Notes under the pieces: generated by a model
Told to the model about the DNA's origin: nothing
Database searches by the model: none
What the model saw: only the letters and a program-made list of their open reading frames with translations
Position numbers and translations under genes: made by a program
Source: Methanoregulaceae archaeon
GTDB taxonomy: Archaea; Halobacteriota; Methanomicrobia; Methanomicrobiales; Methanospirillaceae
NCBI GenBank assembly: GCA_028679405.1
Contig: JAJRBP010000128.1
Span: 1 to 17,077 of the forward strand
DNA length: 17,077 bases
Reading direction: 5' to 3'
Part shown: piece by piece, positions 5,866-12,487 of the stretch
Layout: every line of letters begins with the position of its first letter
How positions within the stretch are numbered: position 1 is the stretch's first letter

Positions 5866-6417
5866 ATGCGGGAAGTCGCACGAAAGACCGTTCACCTCGT
5901 TTTCGGGCTCGGGATCGCAGCGTTCATACTCGTGTTTCCCACCAGGGAAGTGATCGCGCTCCTCGGCCTCGCGGTTATCTCGGGCTTTATCCTTTCCGAC
6001 GCGATCAGCAGGGGATATCGAATTCCTCTCGTATCGTTCCTGGTGGATTCGCTGGAAAGGAAAGATGTACTTCCCGGCAAGGGGGCCCTGTATTTTGCGA
6101 TGAGTTCCCTCTTCTGCCTGCTTGTCTTTCCTCTCAGAGTCGTTGCCCCTGCGATTGTCACGCTTGCAATACTGGACGGGGTCGCGACGATTATCGGCAG
6201 GAGATTCGGAAGGATCAGGATATTTAACGGGAAATCACTCGAAGGCAGCGTATCGGGGGCTGCTGTTACCCTGGTCGCTCTTCTCCCGTTCCTCCCGCCC
6301 GTCCAGGCCCTTGCAGCTTCGGTCGCGGGTGGTGTTGTTGAGCTCCTCTCGCCCGTCGATGACAACCTTGTAATCCCGGTTGCTGTCTGTCTTGTACTTT
6401 TTTTCATTCCGTTCTGA
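5866..6417 (+). CDS. CTP-dependent lipid kinase, DGK1 / dolichol-kinase-like membrane protein
   Basis: A 183-residue integral membrane protein with about five hydrophobic segments (roughly 9-25, 27-47, 77-92, 94-112, 129-157, plus the C-terminal 168-183). Family motifs are RKTVHL near the N-terminus, ERKDVLPGKGALYF (64-77), DGVATIIGRRFG (104-115) and NGKSLEGSVSG (121-131), ending with VDDNLVIP (164-171). This pattern belongs to the family that includes yeast DGK1, dolichol kinase Sec59 and phytol kinase VTE5, which phosphorylate lipid alcohols, several with CTP. In an archaeon the likely substrate is dolichol or another isoprenoid alcohol for glycan carriers or lipid salvage, which is inference. 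The ATG has no ribosome-binding site and only a weak A/T box upstream. It is divergent from the methyltransferase. Confidence 0.8.
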   Translation: MREVARKTVHLVFGLGIAAFILVFPTREVIALLGLAVISGFILSDAISRGYRIPLVSFLVDSLERKDVLPGKGALYFAMSSLFCLLVFPLRVVAPAIVTLAILDGVATIIGRRFGRIRIFNGKSLEGSVSGAAVTLVALLPFLPPVQALAASVAGGVVELLSPVDDNLVIPVAVCLVLFFIPF

Positions 6418-6823
6418 TTCATGAAATCTCTTGCATCCGGAATGGCAATGTGACACTCTTTGACGAGCGAGGCGGAGCTTTACCCGATGAATTCCGAAAG
6501 TCACGGATTATCGATATGAATCATTCCCGACCGGGTGAGTCGGAACCTGCGGGTGCGATGGTTTAAATCCGGAGTTAAATCGTCAGAAAGTTAATCCCTG
6601 CAAAAAACGATGGGACAATGTTGCAAAGGGTGCCACCTTTCGTTTGAGGGATCATTGGCCCCATGCAGCCCGAAGGGCACGGGAATGCAGTTCGCCTTTG
6701 ATTAGAAAAAGGCTTCCTGACGGGTGCCCCGGAAAACTCCGGTAAAAAAACCGGAGATGAACATTAAAGCGGACCGGAAAAGCCGGTCCGCAGGAAATCT
6801 GTTCCACACACAGGGTACAGCCC
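6418..6823. other. 406-base stretch without a clear gene, rich in hairpins
   Basis: No convincing long ORF is present. Seen here: a TTTAAATC box (about 6561-6568) and a GTTAAATC box (6574-6581) that could act as promoters on the plus strand; a hairpin CCGAC/GTCGG (6527-6543); a hairpin AAAGG/CCTTT (6625-6640); the GCCC-GAA-GGGC element near 6667; and two stronger hairpins at 6737-6791 listed separately. One 31-codon plus-strand ORF (6610-6705) contains CCKGCH and a later Cys but has no ribosome-binding site, so it is not called as a gene. The stretch is probably the long leader of the secreted protein at 6824. Confidence 0.5.
6737..6791 (+). promoter_or_regulatory. tandem hairpins in the leader of the first secreted protein
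   Basis: Two perfect stems stand 12 bases apart: CTCCGG/CCGGAG (6737-6742 with 6751-6756, loop of T plus seven A) and GCGGACCGG/CCGGTCCGC (6769-6777 with 6783-6791, loop AAAAG). A further CCGG at 6729-6732 could compete for the first stem. They end 32 bases before the ATG at 6824. A-rich loops and the absence of a following T-tract argue against a simple plus-strand terminator; on the minus strand the first loop would be T-rich. The role is unknown: a leader element, a protein-binding RNA or a boundary. Confidence 0.45.
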
Positions 6824-7270
6824 ATGAAAACTGAATCCAGGATAAGAACGCTCACCGGACTCATCATCCTCATGGCTACTGTTCTTGTCTTCGTCACTAC
6901 CGCATCTGCGTCCGATACGGAGGATTCCGCTCTGCTGGCACCATTCATGCCGCAATCCGCAGGGTTATCGACTTCTGTCGCACCAGTACCTGCAGGAGGC
7001 ATCACGTTCTCACAGGACGAGAACCTCATTGCAAACCCGGGATTGTCTCCGTTCAGGAACACAAGGTATGAGACCGCATTATCACAAATGCTCCGCGGAG
7101 ATGAGGCGACCGCTCCGATGGACGGATTCGCCTACGGGGATGTGACGGCATTCGCCCGTGCACACCTCAGGGACGGGTCGTCTCATATCGAGTATGAACA
7201 GACCGTATCCGCATCCGGACTGATAAAGACCTTCGAATTTTCCTTCACCTACAGTTCAGCAGGCCGGTGA
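6824..7270 (+). CDS. small secreted protein of unknown function
   Basis: 148 residues, not recognised as a known family. Residues 1-30 form a typical Sec signal peptide: basic start (MKTESRIR), hydrophobic core (LTGLIILMATVLVFVTT) and an ASAS-type cleavage site, leaving about 118 exported residues. The mature part is acidic, rich in Ser, Thr, Ala and Gly, with no Cys, no membrane anchor at the C-terminus and no heme or metal motif. The end (about 120-148) alternates polar and hydrophobic residues (EYEQTV, FEFSFTYS), suggesting beta strands. The ATG has only a weak AGGGT upstream. It is followed by a hairpin terminator and then a second secreted protein on the same strand, and preceded by a long structured leader. 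Confidence 0.65.
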   Translation: MKTESRIRTLTGLIILMATVLVFVTTASASDTEDSALLAPFMPQSAGLSTSVAPVPAGGITFSQDENLIANPGLSPFRNTRYETALSQMLRGDEATAPMDGFAYGDVTAFARAHLRDGSSHIEYEQTVSASGLIKTFEFSFTYSSAGR

Positions 7271-7278
7271 GCAAACGG

Positions 7279-7296
7279 GGAGGGGAAAAACCCTCC
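7279..7296 (+). terminator. hairpin after the first secreted protein
   Basis: GGAGGG-GAAAAA-CCCTCC, a perfect 6-bp stem eight bases after the stop, is followed by a short A/T run and a weaker inverted repeat ATTTCA/TGAAAT (7301-7320). It is a likely transcript 3' end, though without a long T-tract. Confidence 0.4.
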
Positions 7297-7439
7297 TGAA
7301 ATTTCACTTACGACTGAAATCTGTGAATCCAGGGGCACCGCTCCCAGTCCCTTTCCGTCATGTCAAACCGCACAGTTCGAACATGGAACCTTATCCATCC
7401 AGGGAATATTTACACAGGAATATCTCATGCCACATTACT

Positions 7440-7460
7440 GGCGGAATGGTGGCTTCCGCC
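7440..7460 (+). promoter_or_regulatory. hairpin directly before the ribosome-binding site of the second secreted protein
   Basis: GGCGGAA/TTCCGCC forms a perfect 7-bp stem with a 7-base loop (TGGTGGC). It ends at the base before GGGAG (7461-7465), the ribosome-binding site for the ATG at 7473. The loop's GTGGC (7449-7453) is complementary to GCCAC just upstream (7429-7433), so a pseudoknot is possible. A TATA-like ATATTTA near 7406-7412 would start the RNA just before this structure. Control of translation is an inference. Confidence 0.4.
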
Positions 7461-7472
7461 GGGAGTCACTTT

Positions 7473-7871
7473 ATGAGAGCGGATGGTATCGTTATCATCG
7501 CTATAGCTGTATCTTTAGCGATCACAGGCCCGGCCGGCGCCGAAGGACTGTTGATCTCCCCCGTTTCGCAGTATACCCCCGGAGTGTCAGGAGAATGGGG
7601 GCTCCGCACACCTGATTCCGGGAATGTAATCGACGACCTCTCCCAGACTCCCCTGATCAGTCACCCCTGGTCTGCCGGGGAACATCACCTGTTCACGATT
7701 GAGACGTGGCGGGGTGTGGCGGACGATATGATGCGGTCTTCAGGGACGCAGAATATCGCGGGATATGGGACAACGACCCCGGATATCAGGGCAGAAGATA
7801 TCTGGGACAGGACTATCGAGACCGCCTTCGCCCAGAGCTATGGGATGAATTCCCTGCCAAGGCGGGATTAG
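7473..7871 (+). CDS. second small secreted protein of unknown function
   Basis: 132 residues from the ATG at 7473, which has GGGAG seven bases upstream; a longer in-frame reading from 7323 is rejected because the signal peptide would then be internal. Residues 1-24 are a signal peptide (hydrophobic core GIVIIAIAVSLAITG, cleavage near PAGA-EG). The mature part of about 108 residues is acidic, has no Cys, and contains short aromatic-polar stretches such as ISHPWSAGEHHLF and IETWRGVADDM. No known domain is recognised and similarity to the preceding secreted protein is not obvious, though both are exported, of similar size and without cysteines. The C-terminus ends in SLPRRD with no anchor. A strong hairpin follows before the convergent tfrB. 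Confidence 0.65.
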   Translation: MRADGIVIIAIAVSLAITGPAGAEGLLISPVSQYTPGVSGEWGLRTPDSGNVIDDLSQTPLISHPWSAGEHHLFTIETWRGVADDMMRSSGTQNIAGYGTTTPDIRAEDIWDRTIETAFAQSYGMNSLPRRD

Positions 7872-7881
7872 GAGACCTTTC

Positions 7882-7905
7882 GGAGGCCGGGAGGTTCCGG
7901 CCTCC
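7882..7905. terminator. strong hairpin between the second secreted protein and tfrB
   Basis: GGAGGCCGG/CCGGCCTCC is a perfect 9-bp stem with a 6-base loop, followed at 7920-7933 by an ATTTTAAAATTTT tract. On the plus strand this is a good terminator for the secreted protein; the symmetric A/T tract could also end tfrB transcripts from the other side. Confidence 0.6.
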
Positions 7906-7932
7906 TCGCGGTGAAGATGTATTTTAAAATTT

Positions 7933-9408
7933 TCAGGCAGACGGGCAGGTCTCGTTCCTTTTCCGGTCCTTCTCCCTGTACCCTTCAAGGAGGAGGCTCA
8001 CTACGTGCTTTACAGGCAGATCGGTATGCTCCCTGATATGGAACTCGCAGAACGGGCACGAAGTGATGACGAGTTCCGCACCAGTCTTTTCGATCTCTTT
8101 CCGGCGTTTCTCCCCGAGTGCGTTTGCCTCATCGGGGAATCCGCTCTTGACACCTCCGCCCGAGCCGCAGCAGACGGCAGGCATTTCGACGAGACGGACC
8201 ACTTTTGAGAGAAGCCGGCGCGGCTCTTCCGACACTCCCTGCCCTCTCAGGAGGTGGCAGGGGTCATGGTACGTTGCGACCATCGGGAGACGTTCAGGCG
8301 CCTCGATCCCGTATTCGTCCAGGAGCTCGTTGATGTCCTTCACCACGAACGGCGTGGAGGGGTAGTCCTTTTTGAGAGTCGCACCGCACCCTGCACACAT
8401 CGTCACCACGGTGCCGATACCCCTTGTCGCGAACGCTTCTATGTTTCGCCGCTGCAGCATTTCCAGCAGGCCGAGCTGGCCGGTCCTGATCAGGGGCGAT
8501 CCGCAACACACCTGTTCCCTCGGGATCACCACCCGGATCCCGTTTCGCCGGAGAACCTCGACTGCGTCAAGCGCTGTCTGTGGGAGGCGATGGCTGTACA
8601 TGCAACCGATAAAAAATCCGACAGTCGCCTTCGCCTCGCAGTAAGGTTCGAAAACATCGGCCTCGATCCGCTCGAAGAACGTTGGCTCCGTCCTGCTGAC
8701 GCTCCTCCCGGTCTTCTCTATCATCTTTGCCACCTCCAGGTGTCTCGGGAGGGAGAATCCCTTCTTGTGAGCGAGAGCCCTGAGTTTCTCTATGGCTTTT
8801 CCGGGGATCTCGATCTCCTTGGGGCACGCTTTCCAGCAGGCCTGGCAGGAGGTGCAGGTGAACAGGCCTTCCTCCACCGCCTGAGTGGTGCGGTCCCTCA
8901 TATCCCTGGGATCGAGGGCGAGGCGCATCTCCTGCCGCATCGCGGTTGGTCCGGCGAACTTCGCCACCTCGACGGCCGGGCACACGGAGACACAGGCGAG
9001 GCACTCGATGCAGCTCCTGAGCGGCTTTAAGGCATTCACCGTTTCAGCGGGCGGCATCCTGCACTCTTCGCCGGGTTCGAGGGGGTGAAGCGAGGTGATG
9101 AGCGGGCTGATATCGACGACGAGGTCCCTCTGGACGGGAAGGTTGAGTGGCTCGATGGTCATGCCGTCCCTGGCCTCCTCCATGCAGGCAAGCACGGGGA
9201 CACCGTTCACCCTGACTGCGCAGCTCCCGCACTGGCCTGAGGCGCAACAATAACGGTACGCAAGAGTCGGGTCCTCCTCATCGTGGATCGCGTGAAGGAC
9301 ATTTAAGACCCGTGCCCCTTCATTCACTTCGACGGTATAGGTCTCGAACCGGGGCTTCTCATCGCGCTCCGGATCGAACCGCGAGACCTTCACTGTGAGG
9401 GTCTTCAT
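7933..9408 (-). CDS. tfrB: thiol:fumarate reductase subunit B
   Basis: 491 residues joining a succinate dehydrogenase-like iron-sulfur part to a heterodisulfide reductase-like part. Residues 1-95 hold a [2Fe-2S] ferredoxin domain (Cys55, 60, 63, 75). Two [4Fe-4S] motifs follow, CIECLACVSVCP (Cys133-143) and CTSCQACWKACP (Cys185-195). The C-terminal half contains two CCG domains as in HdrB: Cys269...Cys301-Cys302...Cys338/Cys341 and Cys384...Cys413-Cys414...Cys451/Cys454. In the characterised Tfr enzyme of methanogens this subunit oxidises CoM-SH and CoB-SH to CoM-S-S-CoB and passes electrons to TfrA for fumarate reduction, giving succinate for biosynthesis. All expected ligands are present and the length is normal. 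Its ATG overlaps the tfrA stop as ATGA, so the two are co-translated. The enzyme is cytoplasmic. Confidence 0.95.
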   Translation of the reverse strand: MKTLTVKVSRFDPERDEKPRFETYTVEVNEGARVLNVLHAIHDEEDPTLAYRYCCASGQCGSCAVRVNGVPVLACMEEARDGMTIEPLNLPVQRDLVVDISPLITSLHPLEPGEECRMPPAETVNALKPLRSCIECLACVSVCPAVEVAKFAGPTAMRQEMRLALDPRDMRDRTTQAVEEGLFTCTSCQACWKACPKEIEIPGKAIEKLRALAHKKGFSLPRHLEVAKMIEKTGRSVSRTEPTFFERIEADVFEPYCEAKATVGFFIGCMYSHRLPQTALDAVEVLRRNGIRVVIPREQVCCGSPLIRTGQLGLLEMLQRRNIEAFATRGIGTVVTMCAGCGATLKKDYPSTPFVVKDINELLDEYGIEAPERLPMVATYHDPCHLLRGQGVSEEPRRLLSKVVRLVEMPAVCCGSGGGVKSGFPDEANALGEKRRKEIEKTGAELVITSCPFCEFHIREHTDLPVKHVVSLLLEGYREKDRKRNETCPSA

Positions 9409-11030
9409 TTTCCCCCCGACTGTTCAATCCCGTCGCGATGTATCGAGAGATAGGTATGCCCGAACGGGGAGTTCTTCGGTTCCCAGTCCTGGACGATGTC
9501 CTTTCTCACGTGGGCGCCCCGGGATTCTCTCCGGATCATCGCGGACCGGACGACGAGAGAGGCGGTCGTCAGCATATTGTCGACCGTGCAGCACTCGAGG
9601 AGGTTTCTATGTGAAGCTGCATGGAGGCGGAGCCCGGCAAGGTGCCTGATGACCTCAAGGGTCCTAGTCAGAGCCTCTCCTGTACGGAAGATCCCGGCCC
9701 CTTCCCACATCGCTGTGCGGAGCGTCCCGGATACGTGGGCTGGGTTTACTTCGCCGTTAAGATATTGGTCGAGCCGGTCCTGCTGCAGCGATATCTGGGC
9801 TTCATCGATAACGATTTTCCGCTCCTTCGCCTTCCCTGCGCTTTCACCGGCACGTTTCCCGAATACCTGGGTGTCTGCCAGTGCGTTTCCCCCCAGGCGG
9901 TTGGCACCATGCACTCCACCGGCCACTTCGCCACATGCAAAGAGGCCGGGCAGGGAAGTCTGGCACGTCGGATCGATCCTGATCCCGCCCATGATGTGGT
10001 GTGCCGTCGGGGCCACCTCCATCGGTTCTTTCCTGATATCCACGCCGAATTTGAGGAATTGCTCGAGCATGACCGGGAGCCTGCTCTCGATCTGCGATGC
10101 GGGGAGGTGGGTGACGTCCAGGTATACCCCTCCATTTTCTGTACCGCGTCCCGCGAGGATCTCGTTCGCGATCGCCCGGGAGACCACGTCCCTCGTGGAG
10201 AGTTCCATCCTCTCGGGATCGTACCTGGACATGAACCGCTCCCCTGCTGTATTCCGGAGCACCCCGCCTTCACCACGGACGGCCTCGGTGACGAGGCGGC
10301 CCCTCGCGTCGTAGGGGAAGACCGCTCCGGTCGGGTGGAACTGGATCTGCTCCATGTCGATAAGTTCTGCTCCCGCACGGTACCCGAGCGCATACCCGTC
10401 CCCGGTGCCGCTCGAGGAATTCGTCGAGATATCGTAGATCCTCGTCCCGCCACCTGTCGCAAGCACCACGCTGTCGGCTGCAATCACGTTCATTTCCCCG
10501 TCCCGGTCGAGACCCAGCGCCCCACACACGCTGTTTCCCTGGGAAAGGAGTGATATTACCGAGATCTCTTCCAGCCTCTCGACCGCGGTGGACGCGAGCC
10601 GTTCCTTGAGGGTCATCATCATCTCGTGTCCTGTCCTGTCCCCGGCATAACAGGTCCTCGGGAAACGCTGGCCACCAAACGGGCGCTGCGCTACCTCGCA
10701 TGACCCGGTCACGTCAAAGACTGCACCCCAGCGGACAAGGTCGGCCATCCGGTCGGGAGCTTCCTTTACGAGGATTTCCACGAGGCGTGGGTCGTTGAGG
10801 AAGGCACCCCCCCTCATGGTATCCTCGTAGTGCACCTCGCATGAATCCTCCTGGTTGAGGACTGCATTATACCCGCCCTCCGCCATGGTCGTGCACCCGC
10901 CCTTCCCTACAAGCGTCTTTGACACGAGCACGGTTTTTCCGTATTGTGAAGCCTCAATCGCGGCGCGTATACCTGCGCCTCCGCTTCCTATGACAAGGAC
11001 ATGGCATTCCACCTGATCGCTTGACCGCAT
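9405..11030 (-). CDS. tfrA: thiol:fumarate reductase subunit A (flavoprotein)
   Basis: 541 residues of the fumarate reductase/succinate dehydrogenase flavoprotein family. The FAD Rossmann motif is VIGSGGAG (13-20). Catalytic and substrate motifs are FHPTG (231-235), STRDVVSRAI (278-287, Arg280), TAHHIMGG (342-349) and HGANRLGGNA (374-383, Arg378). The His that carries covalent FAD in bacterial FrdA/SdhA corresponds to Cys46 here (GGCTTMAEGG), so FAD should be non-covalently bound. The enzyme reduces fumarate to succinate with electrons from TfrB, feeding the reductive branch toward 2-oxoglutarate. ATG 11030 has no clear ribosome-binding site; an A/T box at 11058-11065 predicts a very short leader. 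It is divergent from aspartate kinase and overlaps tfrB by four bases. Confidence 0.95.
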   Translation of the reverse strand: MRSSDQVECHVLVIGSGGAGIRAAIEASQYGKTVLVSKTLVGKGGCTTMAEGGYNAVLNQEDSCEVHYEDTMRGGAFLNDPRLVEILVKEAPDRMADLVRWGAVFDVTGSCEVAQRPFGGQRFPRTCYAGDRTGHEMMMTLKERLASTAVERLEEISVISLLSQGNSVCGALGLDRDGEMNVIAADSVVLATGGGTRIYDISTNSSSGTGDGYALGYRAGAELIDMEQIQFHPTGAVFPYDARGRLVTEAVRGEGGVLRNTAGERFMSRYDPERMELSTRDVVSRAIANEILAGRGTENGGVYLDVTHLPASQIESRLPVMLEQFLKFGVDIRKEPMEVAPTAHHIMGGIRIDPTCQTSLPGLFACGEVAGGVHGANRLGGNALADTQVFGKRAGESAGKAKERKIVIDEAQISLQQDRLDQYLNGEVNPAHVSGTLRTAMWEGAGIFRTGEALTRTLEVIRHLAGLRLHAASHRNLLECCTVDNMLTTASLVVRSAMIRRESRGAHVRKDIVQDWEPKNSPFGHTYLSIHRDGIEQSGGK

Positions 11031-11057
11031 CTTAATAAAAGGTGAGTTGTATAGTAA

Positions 11058-11065
11058 GATAAATA
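11058..11065. promoter_or_regulatory. shared A/T core between tfrA and aspartate kinase
   Basis: GATAAATA on the plus strand, TATTTATC on the minus strand. Its centre lies about 32 bases from the tfrA ATG and 31 from the aspartate kinase ATG, so it could act as a TATA box for either direction with leaders of about five bases. A second box, CTATAC on the minus strand (11049-11054), is closer to tfrA. Confidence 0.4.
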
Positions 11066-11092
11066 GCTTGATTTAGGAACGCGTGAGCCAAA

Positions 11093-12487
11093 ATGAGGTT
11101 TTTAATGAAATTTGGCGGCACATCGGTGGCAGATGCCGCGAGCATCAGCCGGGTCGCCGGGATCATCGGGGATTACCGGAAAACCGGCCACGAACTCGCC
11201 GTTGTCGTCTCGGCCCAGCGGGGGGTGACCGACCAGTTGATCGAGATCAGCACGAAGCTTGCGGATGCAGGTGAGACCACAATGATCGATCCGTTCATCG
11301 GTTCCCTCCGCGACCGCCACGTGCGTGCGGTGAGAGGAGCGGCACCTGCCTTTGCGCCCGAAGTTGAAGCGAAAGTGGAAGAGCTTCTCAGGAATCTTAC
11401 CGGCATCCTCAATGCGGTCCACCACCTCAGGGAGCTGACGCCGCGCTCGAAGGACTATATCATCACTTTCGGGGAACGTCTGAATGCGCCGGTGGTGAGT
11501 GCCGCCCTCCGCCAGAATGGCATCCAGTCGGAAGTGCTCGACGGATGCGAGGCTGGTATCGTCACGACACCCCAGCACGGGGAAGCAATGGCTTTGCCGG
11601 CCTGCGACTCACTGATACGGTCAAGGGTCGGCCCGCTTATTGCCAGGGCCGTCCCGGTGATCATGGGCTTCATGGGATGCACTGAAAGCGGCGTGGTGAC
11701 AACCCTCGGGAGGAGTGGCTCGGACTATTCGGCCGCCATCATCGGGAGCGGGATCGATGCAGACGAGATCTGGATCTGGACCGATGTGGACGGGATCATG
11801 ACCTCGGACCCAAGACTCATTCCCGATGCAAGGGTCCTTCCCTCGGTCTCCTATATCGAGGTGATGGAGCTCTCTTACTTCGGTGCGAAAGTCATGCACC
11901 CGCGTTCGATCGAGCCGGCAATGAGAAAAGGGATCATGGTCAGGGTGAAGAACACCTTCAACCCGGACCATCCAGGGACAGAGATCGCGAGGGTCGCGGA
12001 ACGGGACAGCAGGGGAGTCAAAGGGATAACCTATATCGACAAGGTGGCCGCGGTCAGCGTCAATGGTGCGCAGATGATCGGGCGGCCCGGTGTCGCACGG
12101 GCAATCTTCTCGGCACTTGCCGAGAAGGAAGTGAACGTGATGATGATCTCGCAGGCGTCGTCCGAGGCGAATATCTCCCTTATTATCGAAGAAGGGCAGC
12201 TCGACTGCGCAATTGAAGCCCTGACCGGTATGGTCAGGCAGGGGATAGTGCGGGAGGTTTCCGCGAACCGCGATGTCTGCGCCGTGGCGGTCGTCGGAGA
12301 GGGAATGGCGGGGGCGATCGGGACAGGCGGCCGGATCTTCACCGCGCTCGGGAAGGGAGGCGTCAACGTGATGATGATCTCGCAGGGCTCGTCAGAGCAC
12401 AACATCTCGTTCGTTGTCCGCCAGGAGGACGGGCCGAAAGCGGTCAGGATCCTCCACGATGAGTTCAGGCTGTCGGAGGAGGCATAA
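11093..12487 (+). CDS. lysC: aspartate kinase
   Basis: 464 residues, normal for a monofunctional archaeal aspartate kinase. The N-terminal amino-acid kinase domain begins with MKFGGTSVADA (5-15) and contains LGRSGSDYSAA (about 205-215) and WTDVDGIMTSDPR (about 230-245), the ATP and aspartate-binding motifs. The C-terminal part holds two ACT domains (about 315-464), each with VNVMMISQ(A/G)SSE-x-NIS, the usual site of feedback inhibition by lysine or threonine. It phosphorylates aspartate, the first step toward threonine, methionine and lysine; in many methanogens aspartate semialdehyde also feeds aromatic amino-acid synthesis. ATG 11093 is kept rather than 11105 because it matches the usual N-terminus and the expected transcription start. 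Its stop shares one base with the purM start. Confidence 0.95.
   Translation: MRFLMKFGGTSVADAASISRVAGIIGDYRKTGHELAVVVSAQRGVTDQLIEISTKLADAGETTMIDPFIGSLRDRHVRAVRGAAPAFAPEVEAKVEELLRNLTGILNAVHHLRELTPRSKDYIITFGERLNAPVVSAALRQNGIQSEVLDGCEAGIVTTPQHGEAMALPACDSLIRSRVGPLIARAVPVIMGFMGCTESGVVTTLGRSGSDYSAAIIGSGIDADEIWIWTDVDGIMTSDPRLIPDARVLPSVSYIEVMELSYFGAKVMHPRSIEPAMRKGIMVRVKNTFNPDHPGTEIARVAERDSRGVKGITYIDKVAAVSVNGAQMIGRPGVARAIFSALAEKEVNVMMISQASSEANISLIIEEGQLDCAIEALTGMVRQGIVREVSANRDVCAVAVVGEGMAGAIGTGGRIFTALGKGGVNVMMISQGSSEHNISFVVRQEDGPKAVRILHDEFRLSEEA
12134..12155 (+). repeat. 22-base direct repeat inside aspartate kinase, copy 1 (copy 2 at 12365-12386)
   Basis: The same 22 bases occur at 12134-12155 and 12365-12386, 231 bases (77 codons) apart, encoding NVMMISQ in each of the two ACT domains. 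The protein repeat is expected from tandem ACT domains; the exact DNA identity is higher than the surrounding sequence. Confidence 0.7.

Noticed and set aside
6527..6570. tRNA-like look: 5-bp stem with a 7-base loop (6527-6543) followed by GGTTTAAATCC
   Set aside because: No acceptor or D stem could be matched, the loop lacks the T before the anticodon, and the T-arm-like sequence is not closed by a stem.
7323..7472. Longer start for the second secreted protein
   Set aside because: It would place the signal peptide 50 residues inside the protein; the ATG at 7473 has a proper ribosome-binding site.
8254..9030. 258-codon plus-strand frame opposite tfrB
   Set aside because: It is antisense to the iron-sulfur subunit with all cluster ligands intact; long antisense frames are expected at this GC content.
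9621..10553. 310-codon plus-strand frame opposite tfrA
   Set aside because: It is a shadow of a well-supported flavoprotein gene and shows no recognisable domain of its own.
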